Shown here: positions 12,497 through 24,949 of the stretch, one piece after another | Numbering within the stretch: position 1 is the first letter of the stretch | Layout of the letters: each line of letters opens with the position of its first letter | Source: Climacium dendroides | Lineage: Eukaryota > Streptophyta > Bryopsida > Hypnales > Climaciaceae | Length of the DNA: 64,000 bases | Direction of reading: 5' to 3' | Assembly (NCBI GenBank): GCA_950106755.1 | Contig: OX467082.1 | Coordinates: forward strand, 10,478,001-10,542,000 | Position numbers and translations under genes: made by a program | The notes under the pieces: model-generated | Database searches by the model: none | The model's input: only the letters and a program-made list of their open reading frames with translations | Told to the model about the DNA's origin: nothing

Positions 12497-13110
12497 AGTG
12501 TAATCTCAGGGGGTGCACTACAAAAGAAGTTCATGGGTGAGGAGCGACCAAATTTTGAACCTCCTATGTTATATCCTAAAATTTTATTTTATTTTCTAAA
12601 AAAAAATATGAATAGATTTTCCTACTTTGAAATTTTATGTTTTAAATTATTGGTATTTTTTTATGTTAATAATAATTAGTTACAAATTTTAGAAGAAAAA
12701 AGATATACTATAAAGCTAAAAATAACTTTTACACCCCTATATTATATAAGAAAAAAAAATTTTTAATGAAAAATGATTTTTTTATTTATTAAATAGGGTT
12801 CTATTGAAAGTTTATTTTGGCTGAATATTGATATAATAGTCATCTTCATGTGATCTCTATAAATATTTTAGTTGAAAAACATGCCATTTTAGTTCATTTT
12901 TCAATCCTTTCTAGACAATATATCACATGTTATTTAGGATTGAAATTTTTGACAATAGAAACCTATAGACATTGTTAAACAAAGCTCAAAATTGTAGGTT
13001 GAAATTATAGTTTATTAGAAAGTAGTTAGGAAAAGTAGAAATGGGTAGTTAGAGTTTAGTCGCTCCTCACCCATGAACTTCCTTTGTAGTGCACCCCCCG
13101 TGAGTGTAAT
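12497..13110. mobile_element. Non-autonomous hAT-like element (MITE) with TIRs and 8-bp TSD
   Basis: The body is 12505-13102 (598 bp). The left end begins CTCAGGGGGTGCACTAC; the right end, read inward, begins CACGGGGGGTGCACTAC. The inverted repeats run about 44 bp (12505-12549 and 13059-13102) with few differences. The 8-bp AGTGTAAT flanks it directly at 12497-12504 and 13103-13110. An 8-bp duplication and a CAGGG-like tip are hAT features. The inside is AT-rich and non-coding, so it would depend on a transposase made elsewhere. Confidence 0.85.
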
Positions 13111-16100
13111 AAGTTGATAGGATAGTGCTTTTTCTTTTTTTCAATTTTGTTTTACTGTTGCAATTTTTTTCAACAATTTTTTTCAGCATTGTCTATCACA
13201 TTGTTCTTTTTATTTGTAATTGAATAGTAAGAGGACACATTATTTGTAGTCTATAGTTGAAGTAAAATGGTTATTAGTGTTGCATATGTGTCCTTTATAA
13301 AATTCACCATGCCTCATTTTGATTAAGTTTTTGACTTTTTTCTAATGGTGTGGTTGTTGTTGTATGATGGTTTTTGCTATATTTTAGCAAAGACATTGTA
13401 CCAAAAATCCACATATATCTCACTAGGTTAGAATTTATTGAAGTAGACAGTGCTACATTTCCTTCAACTGATTTGTGAATTCACTCATGAGCAATTTCTA
13501 TTTAGTAGCATTGTATTGTTTGGCTAATTTGATCTCTTACATTATTGTGCAGAGCGTATATTTGCTGATGTATGGACAATCTTTGTATGAGCGCATATTT
13601 ACAACTTTGACAATGGTAATAAAGACTACTATCTTATTTGTTTTGTTAATTAAGTTGTTTTGAATGGCATTAACATGTTGGACGCTAAATGCACTTCGAA
13701 AGTGAACTCCAATTTTTTTTAGTGTCCTCTGCATTGTCAAGATGTGGCCTTTGTGGGGACAATGGCAATATTATGTAGTGTTTGAAGTTGTTTCTAAACA
13801 CTCTAGGAAATTGAAGGAAATATAAAAGCTCTTGGAAGTCTTTGTACTTTAAAGATTCTACAATTCATCATGTATGTAGACACTTGAAATGTAAGGCGTA
13901 GTCTTGTCGTTGCTTTCTTAATTCATCATACATATTTGGAATTGGTTGATTGCATATTAGATCTTATGACTAGTATATGGAATAAGTGTGAGTCTGAGAG
14001 CAAGACCATGCAAAGTGCATCCTTTGTGCATGTTGGTATATATAATTTTATGTAAGTTTTTTCTTGACTAGTAAGATGAGCTAGTAGTTGCAATGCACCT
14101 TCATAAAGCATTGCACTTATCATGGTCTATGTCTTCTAGGTTGTCAAACAAAGTAGCCTTTGCTTTTTATATTTTTACTTTGGTAATGCACTTTTGTGTG
14201 TAGGCATCACTAGGCCAATTTCTGTGAATGGCATAGAAGGAGCATTAACAAAAATGTACATATGTTTTAGTATCCATAGGTATTGAGGCTAATGCTTGTT
14301 AGCAATGGAGGATGACAAAGCAGTTGGTGTAGAAAATAAGTACCACTGCTATAGTCCAAACTATGAGCTTCTGCTCGTCTAGCTAGATGCCTGAAAACAA
14401 GGATCAACCTTGATTAAATACAGGCTAAGTTAAACCCTAATTAGCCGCCTGGATGAATAACATTCAGGCAAATCCTAAAGACAATGTATAGTGTTTAATT
14501 GTCTAACAGTTGGAAAATGTAGCGTAGACAAATGTAATCTACAATGCATTGGAGGATGGTGTTTTGAATTTTAGAAGTACTTGAGAAGGTAGAAGGGACT
14601 TCCAAATAATGGAAAACTATGTCTTATATTTCTTATGGTATTGTTGTAGAGGGCTAGAGATATTAAATAATTTCTTTTTTAACAGAAAAACATGTACCCG
14701 CATTTGAAGTTGTACAGAAAGCAAACTTGTGTGATTCTAATGTCATAGAATGAGATTTGTTGAAAGTCAATGGAGTGCACAAGTGTAAATACATAAGAAT
14801 TGACCAAGTTTTAATGATTTGTCCTTGTTGTCATATAAAATTATATAGAGAGTGTTTTGTAGAGGTACTTCTGATATGCATTGAGCATTAATGGTTTGAC
14901 AAAAAGATCAAATTGTCAATGAAACAATTTTGGCAAGCATCTCTGGAATTATACCTTTGTGCAAGCGCAACTTTCAATTGCTTATGGTATATTGCTATAT
15001 TGTAATTGTATGGGCATTGATAGCTTACAGACATGATGGACATAGACATTGATTAAAAGTAAATATAAGATCTAGTCTTCAATGTAGTATGTCTACATTG
15101 TATGCTAATAATGCTATCTGTAAAGGTTTCACCCTACATATGTTGCATGTGTATTGTTGAATTTCCTTTTGCCTGTCTAATATGGAAGAATGGGATTGTT
15201 GCCACTTTATTAATAGTTGTCAAACACTTGATTTTATAGAATTTGACTTTTGTTTTGTGAAGGCAATGTAATATTCTAGAGCTTTTTAACTTTGGGCTAA
15301 CTAGAGGTAGGTGATGTGAATTTGTTGTTTATTTTGTTTGGATGTCAGGGAGACAAGAAGTAGTGTTCATTTTGGTGGAAGACAAATGCAACGATGACAC
15401 ATGGAACAAAACATATGAAGATGTGGTCAACTTGGTACTCTTTTAATTCCTTTGATATAATGTAAGTGCTATTTTTATCTAGAGAAGTCAATAGGAAATG
15501 GATCAAAATGTTAGTTAATATGGAGTTTGAACTTTTTTAATTAATTTTGAAGCAGATGAAAAAGCTATTTTTATAAAATAATTAAAATAATTATTTTAAA
15601 GACTTATTGAAATCATTATCATGCATTCTATTCAAATATATAAAAACAAAAACTACCTAAGGTTAGGCTGAGAGGTGTGCAAGGATTGGTGACTATTTCT
15701 TTTTAATGCTAATATTATCAAAATTGTGATAGTGTACTCATAATTAGTGTGTATTGGTTTAAAAAATGGTCATTGTACATGCCTTTACTGATGTTTAGGA
15801 TATTGGTGACTGACTTTATGAAGAAGGTAGTAGTAGGATGAAAAAGTACCAAAAATTTGTGTTCCAAGCAATTGTGGTGGACATATGTATTGATAGCATT
15901 GGCTTCTTTGGAGCTACCATAAGACAATAGAATCATTCTGAAAAGCTGCAGAAATGAGGTAAGTATCAAATAATTACCAATGTACTTTATTATAATTCTT
16001 GGTGAATGTCTATAATTTATGCAATGAATTTTAGGGACTCCATTGTTAGTATTAATAAATTAAGCCTAATTATGTTCAATGTGCAGAAATAGGTCTCGAA

Positions 16101-17430
16101 GAATGGACTAACTTGAAATGGTTGTGAGTTTTAAATCATATGGAAGTGAAGTTTCTTCAACGTATTGTGTTCTATGGAGGTAAGTAGAAGTTGTATGTAG
16201 GAATCTAGGGTTGAAATTGTGGATAGTATAAAAACGAGATGTCGAGATTGCAGTGAGGAGTTGGAGGCACTCAGTATGTGAATTAAACAAGTGAAAAAGA
16301 AACAAATCATAAGAAGAAGTGGTAATTGAAACTAAAGAGATGGAATGCGAGCAATGACAAAATATTGTCATTTTGGATAATATTATAAAGTGATCCTATA
16401 GCATGTGCTATGCACTTGTGGTTGACTAATACTTAGTTACATGATTTGCAGTGGATAAAGTGAAGATCACATTGGAGTCATGCCAAATATTTTGTGAACA
16501 AAATGCTTCAAATGCTCATGATGTGGAAATAAGTTGTGTGGTGGTAGGTATTCATTTCTTTCAGTATGCTGGAGCAAGGATAGGTGCTTCATAAAACAGA
16601 GGGGGGATTGTTGATTTTTAAACTTTGAAGATTAATGTATAAGAAAAAAACAATGGATTACATTGTGACATAGATGGGATTTAATTTAGTAGGCATTTTT
16701 TTTCTTGAATCCTCCAATTGATTTTGAAATTGTGCACATGTAATTGAAAATGTTTTTATGGGAAATGTGGGCCACATTGAACTTCAACTACTTCAAAGCT
16801 ATTGGGGACTAATATTGCATGTGGTATTCTTGTAGGTTCTCATTGGTCTAGTAGTCCCAATTCCCAAAGTATTGGTGAAGAATACATATGTATCATTGCA
16901 ATTTTGAAGTGTAGAAATCAGTGCCAGTTATAAGTATCCCAAGTATAGTTCTAAAAGACATTAGGAATAATTTTGATTCAATGGAAAAGAGTAGAGGGGG
17001 ATTATGACATTTGTGATGTACTACAAAAAAACTGTCTTTAATCTTTTTTTAGAAATCTATTCTAACCAATATTGTTGCAAATACAATGAAATAAATTTTG
17101 GTATTCAATATATGATGTTCTCTGCATTAGGACCTATTTACAATTTAATTTCAAAGTTGTATATGGTATGAAAATATTGTGAATTTCATGTGATAATTTT
17201 GGAAATTGACCACAATCTATGAAAAGAAAATTGTACCATTCAAACCGTCTCATGCAAGTATGCACATGACCAAAGTGCCATATCAACAAACACAAACAGT
17301 CAACAGTTTTTTGTTATGTATTGTCCAAGACAACGTGACCACGGATACAAATGCCCTCAACATTTTTTTGTTAATTTTTTGTCGACGTGGTCATTGTTTT
17401 TCTACTAGTGCAACAGGTTAGCATCCCACC
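13111..17430. other. AT-rich DNA without recognisable genes
   Basis: About 4.3 kb with no persuasive coding frame. Open frames present are short, hydrophobic or compositionally biased. A possible CACTA-type terminus (TTTTTCTACTAGTG, about 17397-17410) sits at its right edge, but no matching left end was found. Likely intergenic DNA or decayed transposon sequence. Confidence 0.5.
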
Positions 17431-17439
17431 CTAGCTTGA

Positions 17440-17530
17440 ATACGTCCCCGCCCTAGTTCATCTCGTCCGCGCCCCAACATAGGCACTCCAACTCCATATA
17501 AGGCCGTCCCCGCCCTACATATTCTAGATC
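17440..17530. repeat. GTCCSCGCCC motif cluster with TATA-like box
   Basis: GTCCCCGCCC and GTCCGCGCCC-type decamers occur about every 25-30 bp (near 17445, 17468 and 17501), with CCATATAAGG at about 17493. The cluster lies about 100 bp upstream of the 17615 pseudogene. The same arrangement of motif cluster plus TATA box precedes both hAT transposase copies in this window. Confidence 0.65.
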
Positions 17531-17614
17531 TTCCACCTCTTCACTGAACTGGTCGTTGGCGTCGTGCAGGGTCGTTCATATTTACACATTGCATTTTTGC
17601 CCGATTTTTTGACG

Positions 17615-18163
17615 ATGGCGACACCACCGAGATCTAACAAAAAGGAAAGAGACCGGACCCAATAAAGGCCGGGAAACAAACATCAAAAGAGATTACACGT
17701 ACTTTGAAACCCCAACAAACTTGCATGTAGGGGTTGGAATGAAGTGCTTGACCCGTGGAGTTTTGAGACTTGCACCAATTACATCGAATGGTACCACATT
17801 GACAAGGCCTTCTCGGAAGAGCGGCACAACTACCACCGCCGGTTTCATAAAGCCAACTTGAAATACTGCATCGATGAGGCCTTCAAACAACGATGCATCG
17901 AAGTATATCAGGTGTTGTATGACAGGCCCACTGTAAAAAAGAAAGAAGTCCACTTTTTCATTGCACGAGGTATACATGTAGAGGTGAAATTGAATAAGTG
18001 GGTGGATTGGTCTACCTTGAAGAGCATGCCATCTGATATCAAAATACTGACACCAGCGAATGGAATAATTGCAAGGGGGGTTATGAGGTATCCCGAAGGA
18101 GGGTGTGAACCACCATATTGGTTCACCTTTAAGATAATGGGAAAATATAAAAACTACATATGA
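17615..18163 (+). pseudogene. Unknown-family protein, copy 1, two in-frame stops
   Basis: ATG 17615 opens a frame broken by TAA (17663-17665) and TGA (17705-17707), then clean to TGA at 18161-18163. The core PWSFETCTNYIEWYHIDKAF aligns with PWTKRTCEKYIAWCYIDKVF in the minus-strand frame at 55599-55997, and the upstream residues KRLH-V/I-L also match across the stop. Conserved positions include P-W, T-C, Y-I, W, I-D-K, F, then H..F..ANL..C.D. The ending includes WVDWSTLKSMPSD and GCEPPYWFTFKI. I do not recognise the domain. Its repeated nature and linkage to the GTCCGCGCCC motif suggest a transposon-associated gene. Confidence 0.55.
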
Positions 18164-20340
18164 GTTTTAAATTTAAAAGTGTTAGTATTCTAGATTTAAC
18201 TACAACCTCTAGTTAGGAAGCTTTTAGCTCTTATCAAAGAAAAAATTAGAAAAGATAAAAAATATAAAAATAAGGTGAAAATAAAGATCTAAATATAAAT
18301 TGAAGATTACTAAAAAATGATAAACATAAAAAGCTCAAAAAATGTTAGTGAGCTTATAACTACTAGGAAAACACTAATCTAGTGATAGGAGTACTATTTA
18401 GGCAAAAAGAATAATTAAAAGACAATTTTCAGTAAATTAAGGATGGATGTAGGTGATTAATAAGTTAGTTAGTTAGTAAGCAAAGGTAATAGTTGAATTA
18501 GGATTGGAAGCTCTCTCTCTTGTGTGTTTTGGATGTGCTTGTGTTTTGGGAAGTTGGTGTGAAGAATGTTGTGAAAAGTGAACAAAAGATGGTAGAACAA
18601 GGATTGCAAGGAGTTAGACTAGGATGATTGACAATTTGTTGAGTAGGCTTTCACCTTGAGAGGGGCAAAAGGGGTGAAAAATGGAGGTTGTTTAGATCAG
18701 ATGAGAAAAGTTTGAGGAAGGTGTTGTCGGTACAATTGGAAGTCGCAACTTTGACGAGCAATTGTGGCATCATGGAAGCTTGAATGGAGCTGAATTCTGG
18801 AGGGATGGAGTACCTTGAAGTTAGCTTTCCGGGAAGCTATGACTCGTCCCATTTGAAGTAAGGACAAGGTCGGGGCAACTGAATTTGCAGAAGGAGGGCT
18901 ACTGCCACTGCGATTGGGAGTAGCAACTTTGGCAAGCAACTGCAAGAACATGACAATGTCACTAAAGTTGATTTTTGGAGAGGAAATGCGCCATCAAGTT
19001 AGTTTTCCAAACAAGACTATTCTCACCTAATTTGGAGTGGAATTGAGGTGTTGGTAGCTGTTTTGGTGAAGGGGTGTTTGCTGGCCTTAGGAGGAGGCCA
19101 ATTGTGAGGTTTTGATGAACTTTTCCACACTTGTCATTGTAAGATTGCAATTTTGATTGCATATGGTTATGGAAAGAGATCTTGAATGCAGTGATGGTCA
19201 AAGTAGATGCTTGAGGATGATTGAATTTGCATGCAAGTCTAATTCTTAGGGTTTAGTGAAAATTAGATGTTTGTGCTAGCATGGTGTGCTGGAATTGTTA
19301 ATTAGGGCTCAATTTGGACCATTTTAGGCCTTTAAGGGCATATTTGGATGTGATTTTGACTTAAGAAGTTGCCCAAAGTATTGGGAGGTTTGATTAAGAG
19401 ATTGAGGTAGTTTAGGGCTTGTTTTTCAGGGATTTAGGGGGGCTGGTCCTCTTCCACTTAAGGTCTATTCATGAAAATGCTACCAAAAAATTGAAAGAGT
19501 TCATTACTTGGAGGCGTTTAGGTTAGGGTTCCATATACTCTCTTTGGCCCAACTTTGGAGGTGGGATTTGTCTCACAGTGAATTGCACTCACAAAATTGG
19601 TACATCTGTCGGGAGAAAATGTGGTTCTAACAGGTGGTACAAGTTGTCTTGTTGCTTTTTGGAGGATTATTGAAGTGCTTAGAGCTTGAAGCTTGGAGCT
19701 TGGAGTTGGAGCTTGGAGCTTATGTGTTTTTATTTTTTTTTCATTTTCATTTCTTTGTTTTATTGCACTCGTGGGGGGTGTTGTGTGGGTGTTGTTTGCC
19801 CTTGTGTGTAGTTCATGTACTCACATGTACATGAACACCAAGAGGATTATCCCCCGTTGTTGGGTGGGACCCTCTTGAGTATTATTTAGTCGCATTCTTT
19901 ATTAGACATTTTTTGTATCACGGTGAAGTCAGAGTAATGACCAGCGGGACCATGTATGTCGTTTGAAATCGGGCGTGGTGGGATTGATGCCCCAAAACCC
20001 CGAGAGCTTGTGTTTGCAGGTTGAACTATAAGTTGCCCGTCATTCCCTCATCAAACCCGGCTTTTGTGGTCCAAACTTGTGTGTAATCATTAAAATTTCT
20101 TAAAAAAGAACCTTGTATACTCTCATTGGCTGGAAGCCCAAGGATAATTGGAAGTGAACGGTGATGCCGCCCATCTAGGAACCGGCACGGGGTTTTCTAG
20201 GTGGAATTTCACTTTTAAAACGTGCACCAAACGGTAAGGGATGGACGGCTATTGTGTTTACATGTAGTAATCCATTAGCTTGTAATTTTCTAACCCACCA
20301 AAAAAGGAATTGTTTGGTGTGATTTTGGTTGTTGTTTTTT
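18164..20340. other. Non-coding region, possibly retroelement-derived
   Basis: No coding frame of note. A local run of GGAGCTT/GGAGTT-like units lies near 19684-19720. TAACAGGTGGTACAAG near 19628 faintly resembles the start of a retrotransposon primer-binding site after an LTR, but no paired LTR was identified. Confidence 0.4.
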
Positions 20341-20344
20341 CATT

Positions 20345-21060
20345 TTTTTTTCCCTTCAAAAGTCCCTTAGGATCATCTCAATCCTCAAAATCACCCCAAA
20401 AAATTAGTTTCCTCTTCTTAGGACTTCCTACCTTAGAATTTCAGCAACTTTGTGTGCTGATTTTTCATTCCTGAACCCAAAATAGACTCTTAAGAGTACC
20501 CAAATCATCAAAATTACCCAAAAAATTAGTTTCCTCTTCTTAGGACTTTCTACCTTAGAATTTCAGCAACTTTGTGTGCTGATTTTTCATTCCTGACCCC
20601 AAAATAGACTCTTAGAAGTACCCAAATCATCAAAATTACCCAAAAAACTAGTTTACTTACACTTAGAACTTTCTACCTATGAATTTTAGGAACCTTTGTG
20701 TGTTGTTTATCATTCTATACTCCAAATTAGAGGCCTAGGAGTACCCAAATTTACAAAATCATCCAAAAAATTAGTTTTCTACTACTTGGACTCTTCACCT
20801 TAGAATTTCAACAACTTTGTGTGCTGTTTTCTACTTCTCTACCCCAAAATAGGCCCTTGGATCCTTGTTAATCGTCAAAAACTACCAAAAAATCAACTTT
20901 TCTATAGATAGTGGTCTCCATCTAAGAATTTCAGCAACTCCATGTGCTGATTTTGTCTTTTTAGTCTTAGTTAGACCCTTTGAATCGTGCAAAAAACACA
21001 AAATCACCAAAAAATTAACTTTTTCTTAGTTGTGGAATGTTGAACTAAAAATTTCAAGAA
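20345..21060. repeat. Tandem repeat, ~122-bp unit, about six copies
   Basis: Units share TTAGTTTCCTCTTCTTAGGA then TCAGCAACTTTGTGTGCTGA, beginning near 20406 and 20527. More diverged copies start near 20648, 20771, 20894 and 21015. The first two are nearly identical; later ones drift. Non-coding minisatellite, perhaps inside a retroelement leader. Confidence 0.75.
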
Positions 21061-21485
21061 TTAAAGGTTGGGATGAAATAGAGGGCACAAGTGACTGAAG
21101 TGGCCAATCAAAGTGTCATGTTTTGGTTTTAGGCAAAAGAAAGCTTGGTGGGAACAAAAGGCTTTGTAATTCCAAGGATTTTTTTTCCATGTGGAGAAGT
21201 GAAGGTGTGAGGGTTCACCCCAACCTGGCATGAGGGTACACTCCTTTGTATTGGTGATTACTTCATTTTTCTGTGCTTACCATGCAAGAGAGCAAGGCTA
21301 GTGAAAGGCTTCGGCCCTCCCACGCCTTTGGGGCAATGAGTTAGTCTTAACTTGAGGGAACTCGGTAAATGGCCCGATATGGGACAAGACTACCGTTTTC
21401 TTCCTCGCTTGTATGGGCATATGGTATGAATTGCTTGGATTGGAGGACCTTGAGCCTATAGAGCTACTTGGTGTCTAATTGTCAA

Positions 21486-21580
21486 ATTGTGATTTTTATA
21501 TCCGACTTAATTGCCTTGTGATTTTTATACCCGACTTAATTGCCTTGTGATTTTTATACCCGACTTAATTGCCTTGTGAG
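21486..21580. repeat. Tandem repeat, ~31-bp unit, three copies
   Basis: TTGTGATTTTTATACCCGAC plus TTAATTGCC repeats three times with one base change, followed by a broken fourth start. Short local duplication; no function inferred. Confidence 0.75.
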
Positions 21581-21959
21581 TTTGGGTGTTTCACATGTTA
21601 GGATCGAGATCTTTACTTTGAGCGGAAGAGAATACCATTTGGTTCTCCAAAGTTCTTTTTTGCCAAACCGGCAAGAATATAGAACTATAGGAATGAACAA
21701 GTGCGATATGTGCCGATAGTATATGTAGAACCTACTTCCATTTTGTACAAGTGGAAAAATGGATGATACCTTGAAGCTATGAGTATTAATGACTAATTGG
21801 AGTTAGGGTAGGAATCCATATGCCTCATTAGAACGTCTTCATCTCAAGGATGGAGAGATTGGCTAGCCATAGTTAGAATAGATGTTATGGCTAATCTTGA
21901 GGGTAGCAAAAATTGCACCCCAAGGATGACGTGGAGTATGTCGTAGCATAGGAAAGCAA

Positions 21960-24400
21960 AAATCCTTCTCTAAGGCTCAATATTTCTTAAAAGAGGCTTT
22001 AAAGTGACTCGAGTATCGTTCCCACGAAGATTGAATTTCCTAGGTTCACAATTATCGAAAAATGGTAGAGTGATGGTCACGAAAACACACACACAAAAAC
22101 CCAAGCAAAACAATAGACCGGAACTTCCACTTGGCCTCCTTGTTTCCTTGGACAAACACGACCGGATCCCTCCGGTCCAAGAATTACTAATACACTTTAG
22201 ACCGGATCTTCCCGATCTAACAACACTGACCGGATTTAATCCGATTTAACACCTACTTGTTTATCACACAGACTCTCTAACTGGTTAGTTTACTACCCCA
22301 CAACTTTACACTACCCTGTAACTCTCCCAACACTTCTATTCACGTACCTTTGGTAGTTACATGTATTTACATTTTACAGACCGTAATCGGAATCCGCGTT
22401 TCCACAGATCTAACCTTAACCTCTAGTATTCACATCCGGTCCAGATCTCTACTCGTAACCATGTCGAGTTTAACCTCTCGAAGAGGGATCTGCTTAATTG
22501 GGATTTAGGAAGGAAGCTTAACTCCTACCCTCTGATTTTAAAGTGTCAGAAGTTTCACTATGTGATCAAACTTTCAAAAATAAACTTTCAAATCCTACAA
22601 ATGAGAAAACAAACCGTCCTCACAACTGGAAAGGAAACGCAGTTGTGTCCAGCAGGTCACGCAAGCCGGTCTAATTCCTCCTAACCAATGCTACAACAAC
22701 AACCTACTGAGTTAGTCCTAAATCCGGTCTGAATTAGCGGGGAAGAGAGGGGAAACGAGCGCTGCGGAGGCATGCTAACCCTTATTCTTTCCGGAGAGTG
22801 GCCCTCAATCCGTACTCTTTCCGAGTCCATTCCTAGTCCACACTAGAGATCCCTTTTGCCTCCATCCACACGCACTAATTCAATACTGGACCGGATAAAC
22901 TCAGCATCTGGGTACACTTTGTATCCACTTACACTCACTTTCCAGCCTGGACTTCCAAAACACGGACAAGTGTCAAATACACACAACTATGATTTGTTTC
23001 AATCACGCCAAGAGTGAACTCCCAGGTACTCATGAATATAAGAAAATAAGATAAAGATGCACACCGGGAGCAAACAAGTCCCGGATTTAAATACTAAACT
23101 ACTCCCTCAAAATCCTAACCTAAAAGTAACGCTCCAACCAATCAGGGCTAAACACGTTTCATTCCCTTACTATTTTCTAACCCTGTTGACTTTCACTCAA
23201 ACTCCCACTACTTCCGCTAAAAGTGGATTTCAGATCCTATAATTACGGACCTGGTCACTTTCCAACTGCTAATGGCCGTGTCACTCAAAAAGTAAACTTC
23301 CTAATTATGTACAACTATCCCAAAACTTTAGATTTTCACCACCCTATCCTCAGAAATTTATCCTACGTAACTTCCTAAGTTCTTAACTTCTTCGTGGCCG
23401 GCTTCTTTCCGGTTCCGATCTTCTGTCCCTGGTATATCTTACCACGAGCAACAAGCTTCTTCTTCTTGGATGCTGCAACCTTAGTCGCCCGAGTCTCTGC
23501 CAATGCTTGATCCAGATCAGAATACGGCTCCGAGTCCTCCTCAGTACCGGATTCTTCATCCTCGTCCTCTTTTTCTTCTTCCTCCTTGTCATCGTCCTCT
23601 TCTTCTGTGTTGACATAATTGGAGGCTTCTTCTTCTGCGTGGTTGGTGTGGGCGGAACATTGGCCCTAGCACTCTGAGGAGTGGTTTCCTCAATCGTTCT
23701 ACCCTTCCCGGATCCTTGCCCCTGTGATCCGGTCTTTCTTTCCACCATTGACCCAATTTCACTTCCCAAAGCTAAGTTGAGTGGGGTGGAAGGAAATACC
23801 TTTTGTGTCTTTGCAGGAGGGGTTGGAAAAACTGGAAATAACTCATTTAGGTCGATAAACTTGTTGCTCAGCCCTGGTTTGGGCATGTTCTTCTTCTCGA
23901 ACGGTTCCGGTCCAGATCTCGTCTTTTCTTCAACTGCGGCCTTCACCTCCTCCGATGGTTCCTTCGCCTTGCTTGTTGTCTCCACTTCTCCGGTCTTTTC
24001 TTCCTCAGCAGCCTCTACTGCTCGCGCTGCATTGAGAGCAACGTCCGTTACTTCCCCTAGTAGGGAAGTCATTTCTCCTTTAGGCTCCGATCGGATGGAA
24101 GAGCTTGGCACGTCCTCCACCTTGTCCTTCGCCTGTACTTCTTCTTCGGTGATCGGAAGGGGTGTTGGTGCGAGTTCCGGTTCCGGTTCCTACTCCCGCT
24201 TTCTTCTGGTTTCTAATGAAAATCACTCTGACCTACTCCTGACCTATCTATGCCATATCCGGGCTTTCGGTTTCTGGTTTCCGGTTACTTCTGTTAACAC
24301 TATTATCTATTCTAAAGTAACCCTATTCCGGTATCTAGTTCCTATCTACTTACGGTCTACTTTTCTAACGAAAAACGAAAAAAAATAGGGAGTGAGAAGC
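21960..24400 (-). mobile_element. CCGG-rich transposon/retroelement relic, copy 2
   Basis: It has the same compositional signature as the 7.7-11.2 kb element: frequent CCGGAT, CCGGTC and CCAGATCT in otherwise AT-rich DNA, and a minus-strand frame for a charged nuclear-type protein. Both left parts contain AAAGTGACTC followed by a GATCG/TATCG...CCCA stretch (about 7770 and 21999). Edges are approximate and no target-site duplication was established. Confidence 0.45.
23375..24190 (-). pseudogene. Charged nuclear-type protein of the CCGG-rich element, frameshifted
   Basis: The minus-strand frame above about 23640 gives an Ala/Glu/Lys-rich chain (NAARAVEAAEEEKTG, then FIDLNELFPVFPTPP). Below about 23640 the sensible frame shifts: an acidic run (DDDKEEEEKEDEDEESG) is followed by a basic C-terminus (KKKKLVARGKIYQGQKI, ending KKLRT) and TAG at 23375-23377. 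A TAG also breaks the frame upstream near 24190. Acidic and basic tracts suggest a nuclear or chromatin-associated protein. No catalytic motif seen, and no name assigned. Confidence 0.5.
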
Positions 24401-24468
24401 TCTATTCCGCTTATTTCCCTTCTAAACCTAAAGACTGGATTCCCGTGCTCCCACAGAGTACACTTCCA

Positions 24469-24801
24469 ATGGTGACTACCCAATTAAAGTCCCATGGCCA
24501 CCAATCTTCCACTAGTGGAGAGGAAAGAACTACTAGAGGTAGAAGGAGACCACCAACACCCCCACCAATTGTAAAACCCTGATCGGTAGAAGAAGAAATT
24601 AGAGTAGAGGAACCACCGGTTGTGGTTGAAGAACCACAACCAATTGTAGAAGGAATTGGAGACAACAATTCTATATTTGGAGTTCACGTAGAGGACGACT
24701 TTGATAGGATAGAAGAGATAGAAGTACCTCCGGTCATGGCAAACTTAGACCTGGTGGATGCCATGATGGTACCCCGGGGATTACCCATAGTTATGCCTTA
24801 A
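24469..24801 (+). pseudogene. gag-like N-terminal fragment
   Basis: ATG 24469 to TAA 24799-24801 is 111 codons with one in-frame TGA (24580-24582). It starts MVTTQLKSHGHQSS, has a basic stretch GRRRPPTPPPIVKP, then an acidic/proline-rich part and ends DAMMVPRGLPIVMP. The basic, proline-rich N-terminus resembles the start of plant LTR-retrotransposon gag proteins, but no zinc knuckle, protease or reverse transcriptase follows. A disordered region of some other gene is possible. Confidence 0.35.
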
Positions 24802-24949
24802 GGTATGGCACTTTGTGCTAGGGTTGTCATAACGGGCGAGTTAGGGTCATCGGACGGGATGGATGGACGGACGGTCCGGACGGCTTTAATTTTCAAAGTT
24901 GTGGAATTTTTTTGGAATGACATGTCACCTCGGAATGTGAGATCCAGGG

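Noticed and set aside
13475..13663. Small membrane protein gene
   Set aside because: The frame is hydrophobic only because the DNA is T-rich; no start context, no homologue recognised, and an equally long frame lies on the other strand.
17020..17410. A complete CACTA MITE ending in TTTTTCTACTAGTG
   Set aside because: The right terminus is suggestive, but the candidate left end (TACTACAAAAAAACTG) does not match well and no 3-bp target duplication was found.
19615..19645. LTR retrotransposon primer-binding site
   Set aside because: GGTGGTACAAG resembles the start of the initiator-Met tRNA site, but it diverges after a few bases and no matching second LTR was seen.
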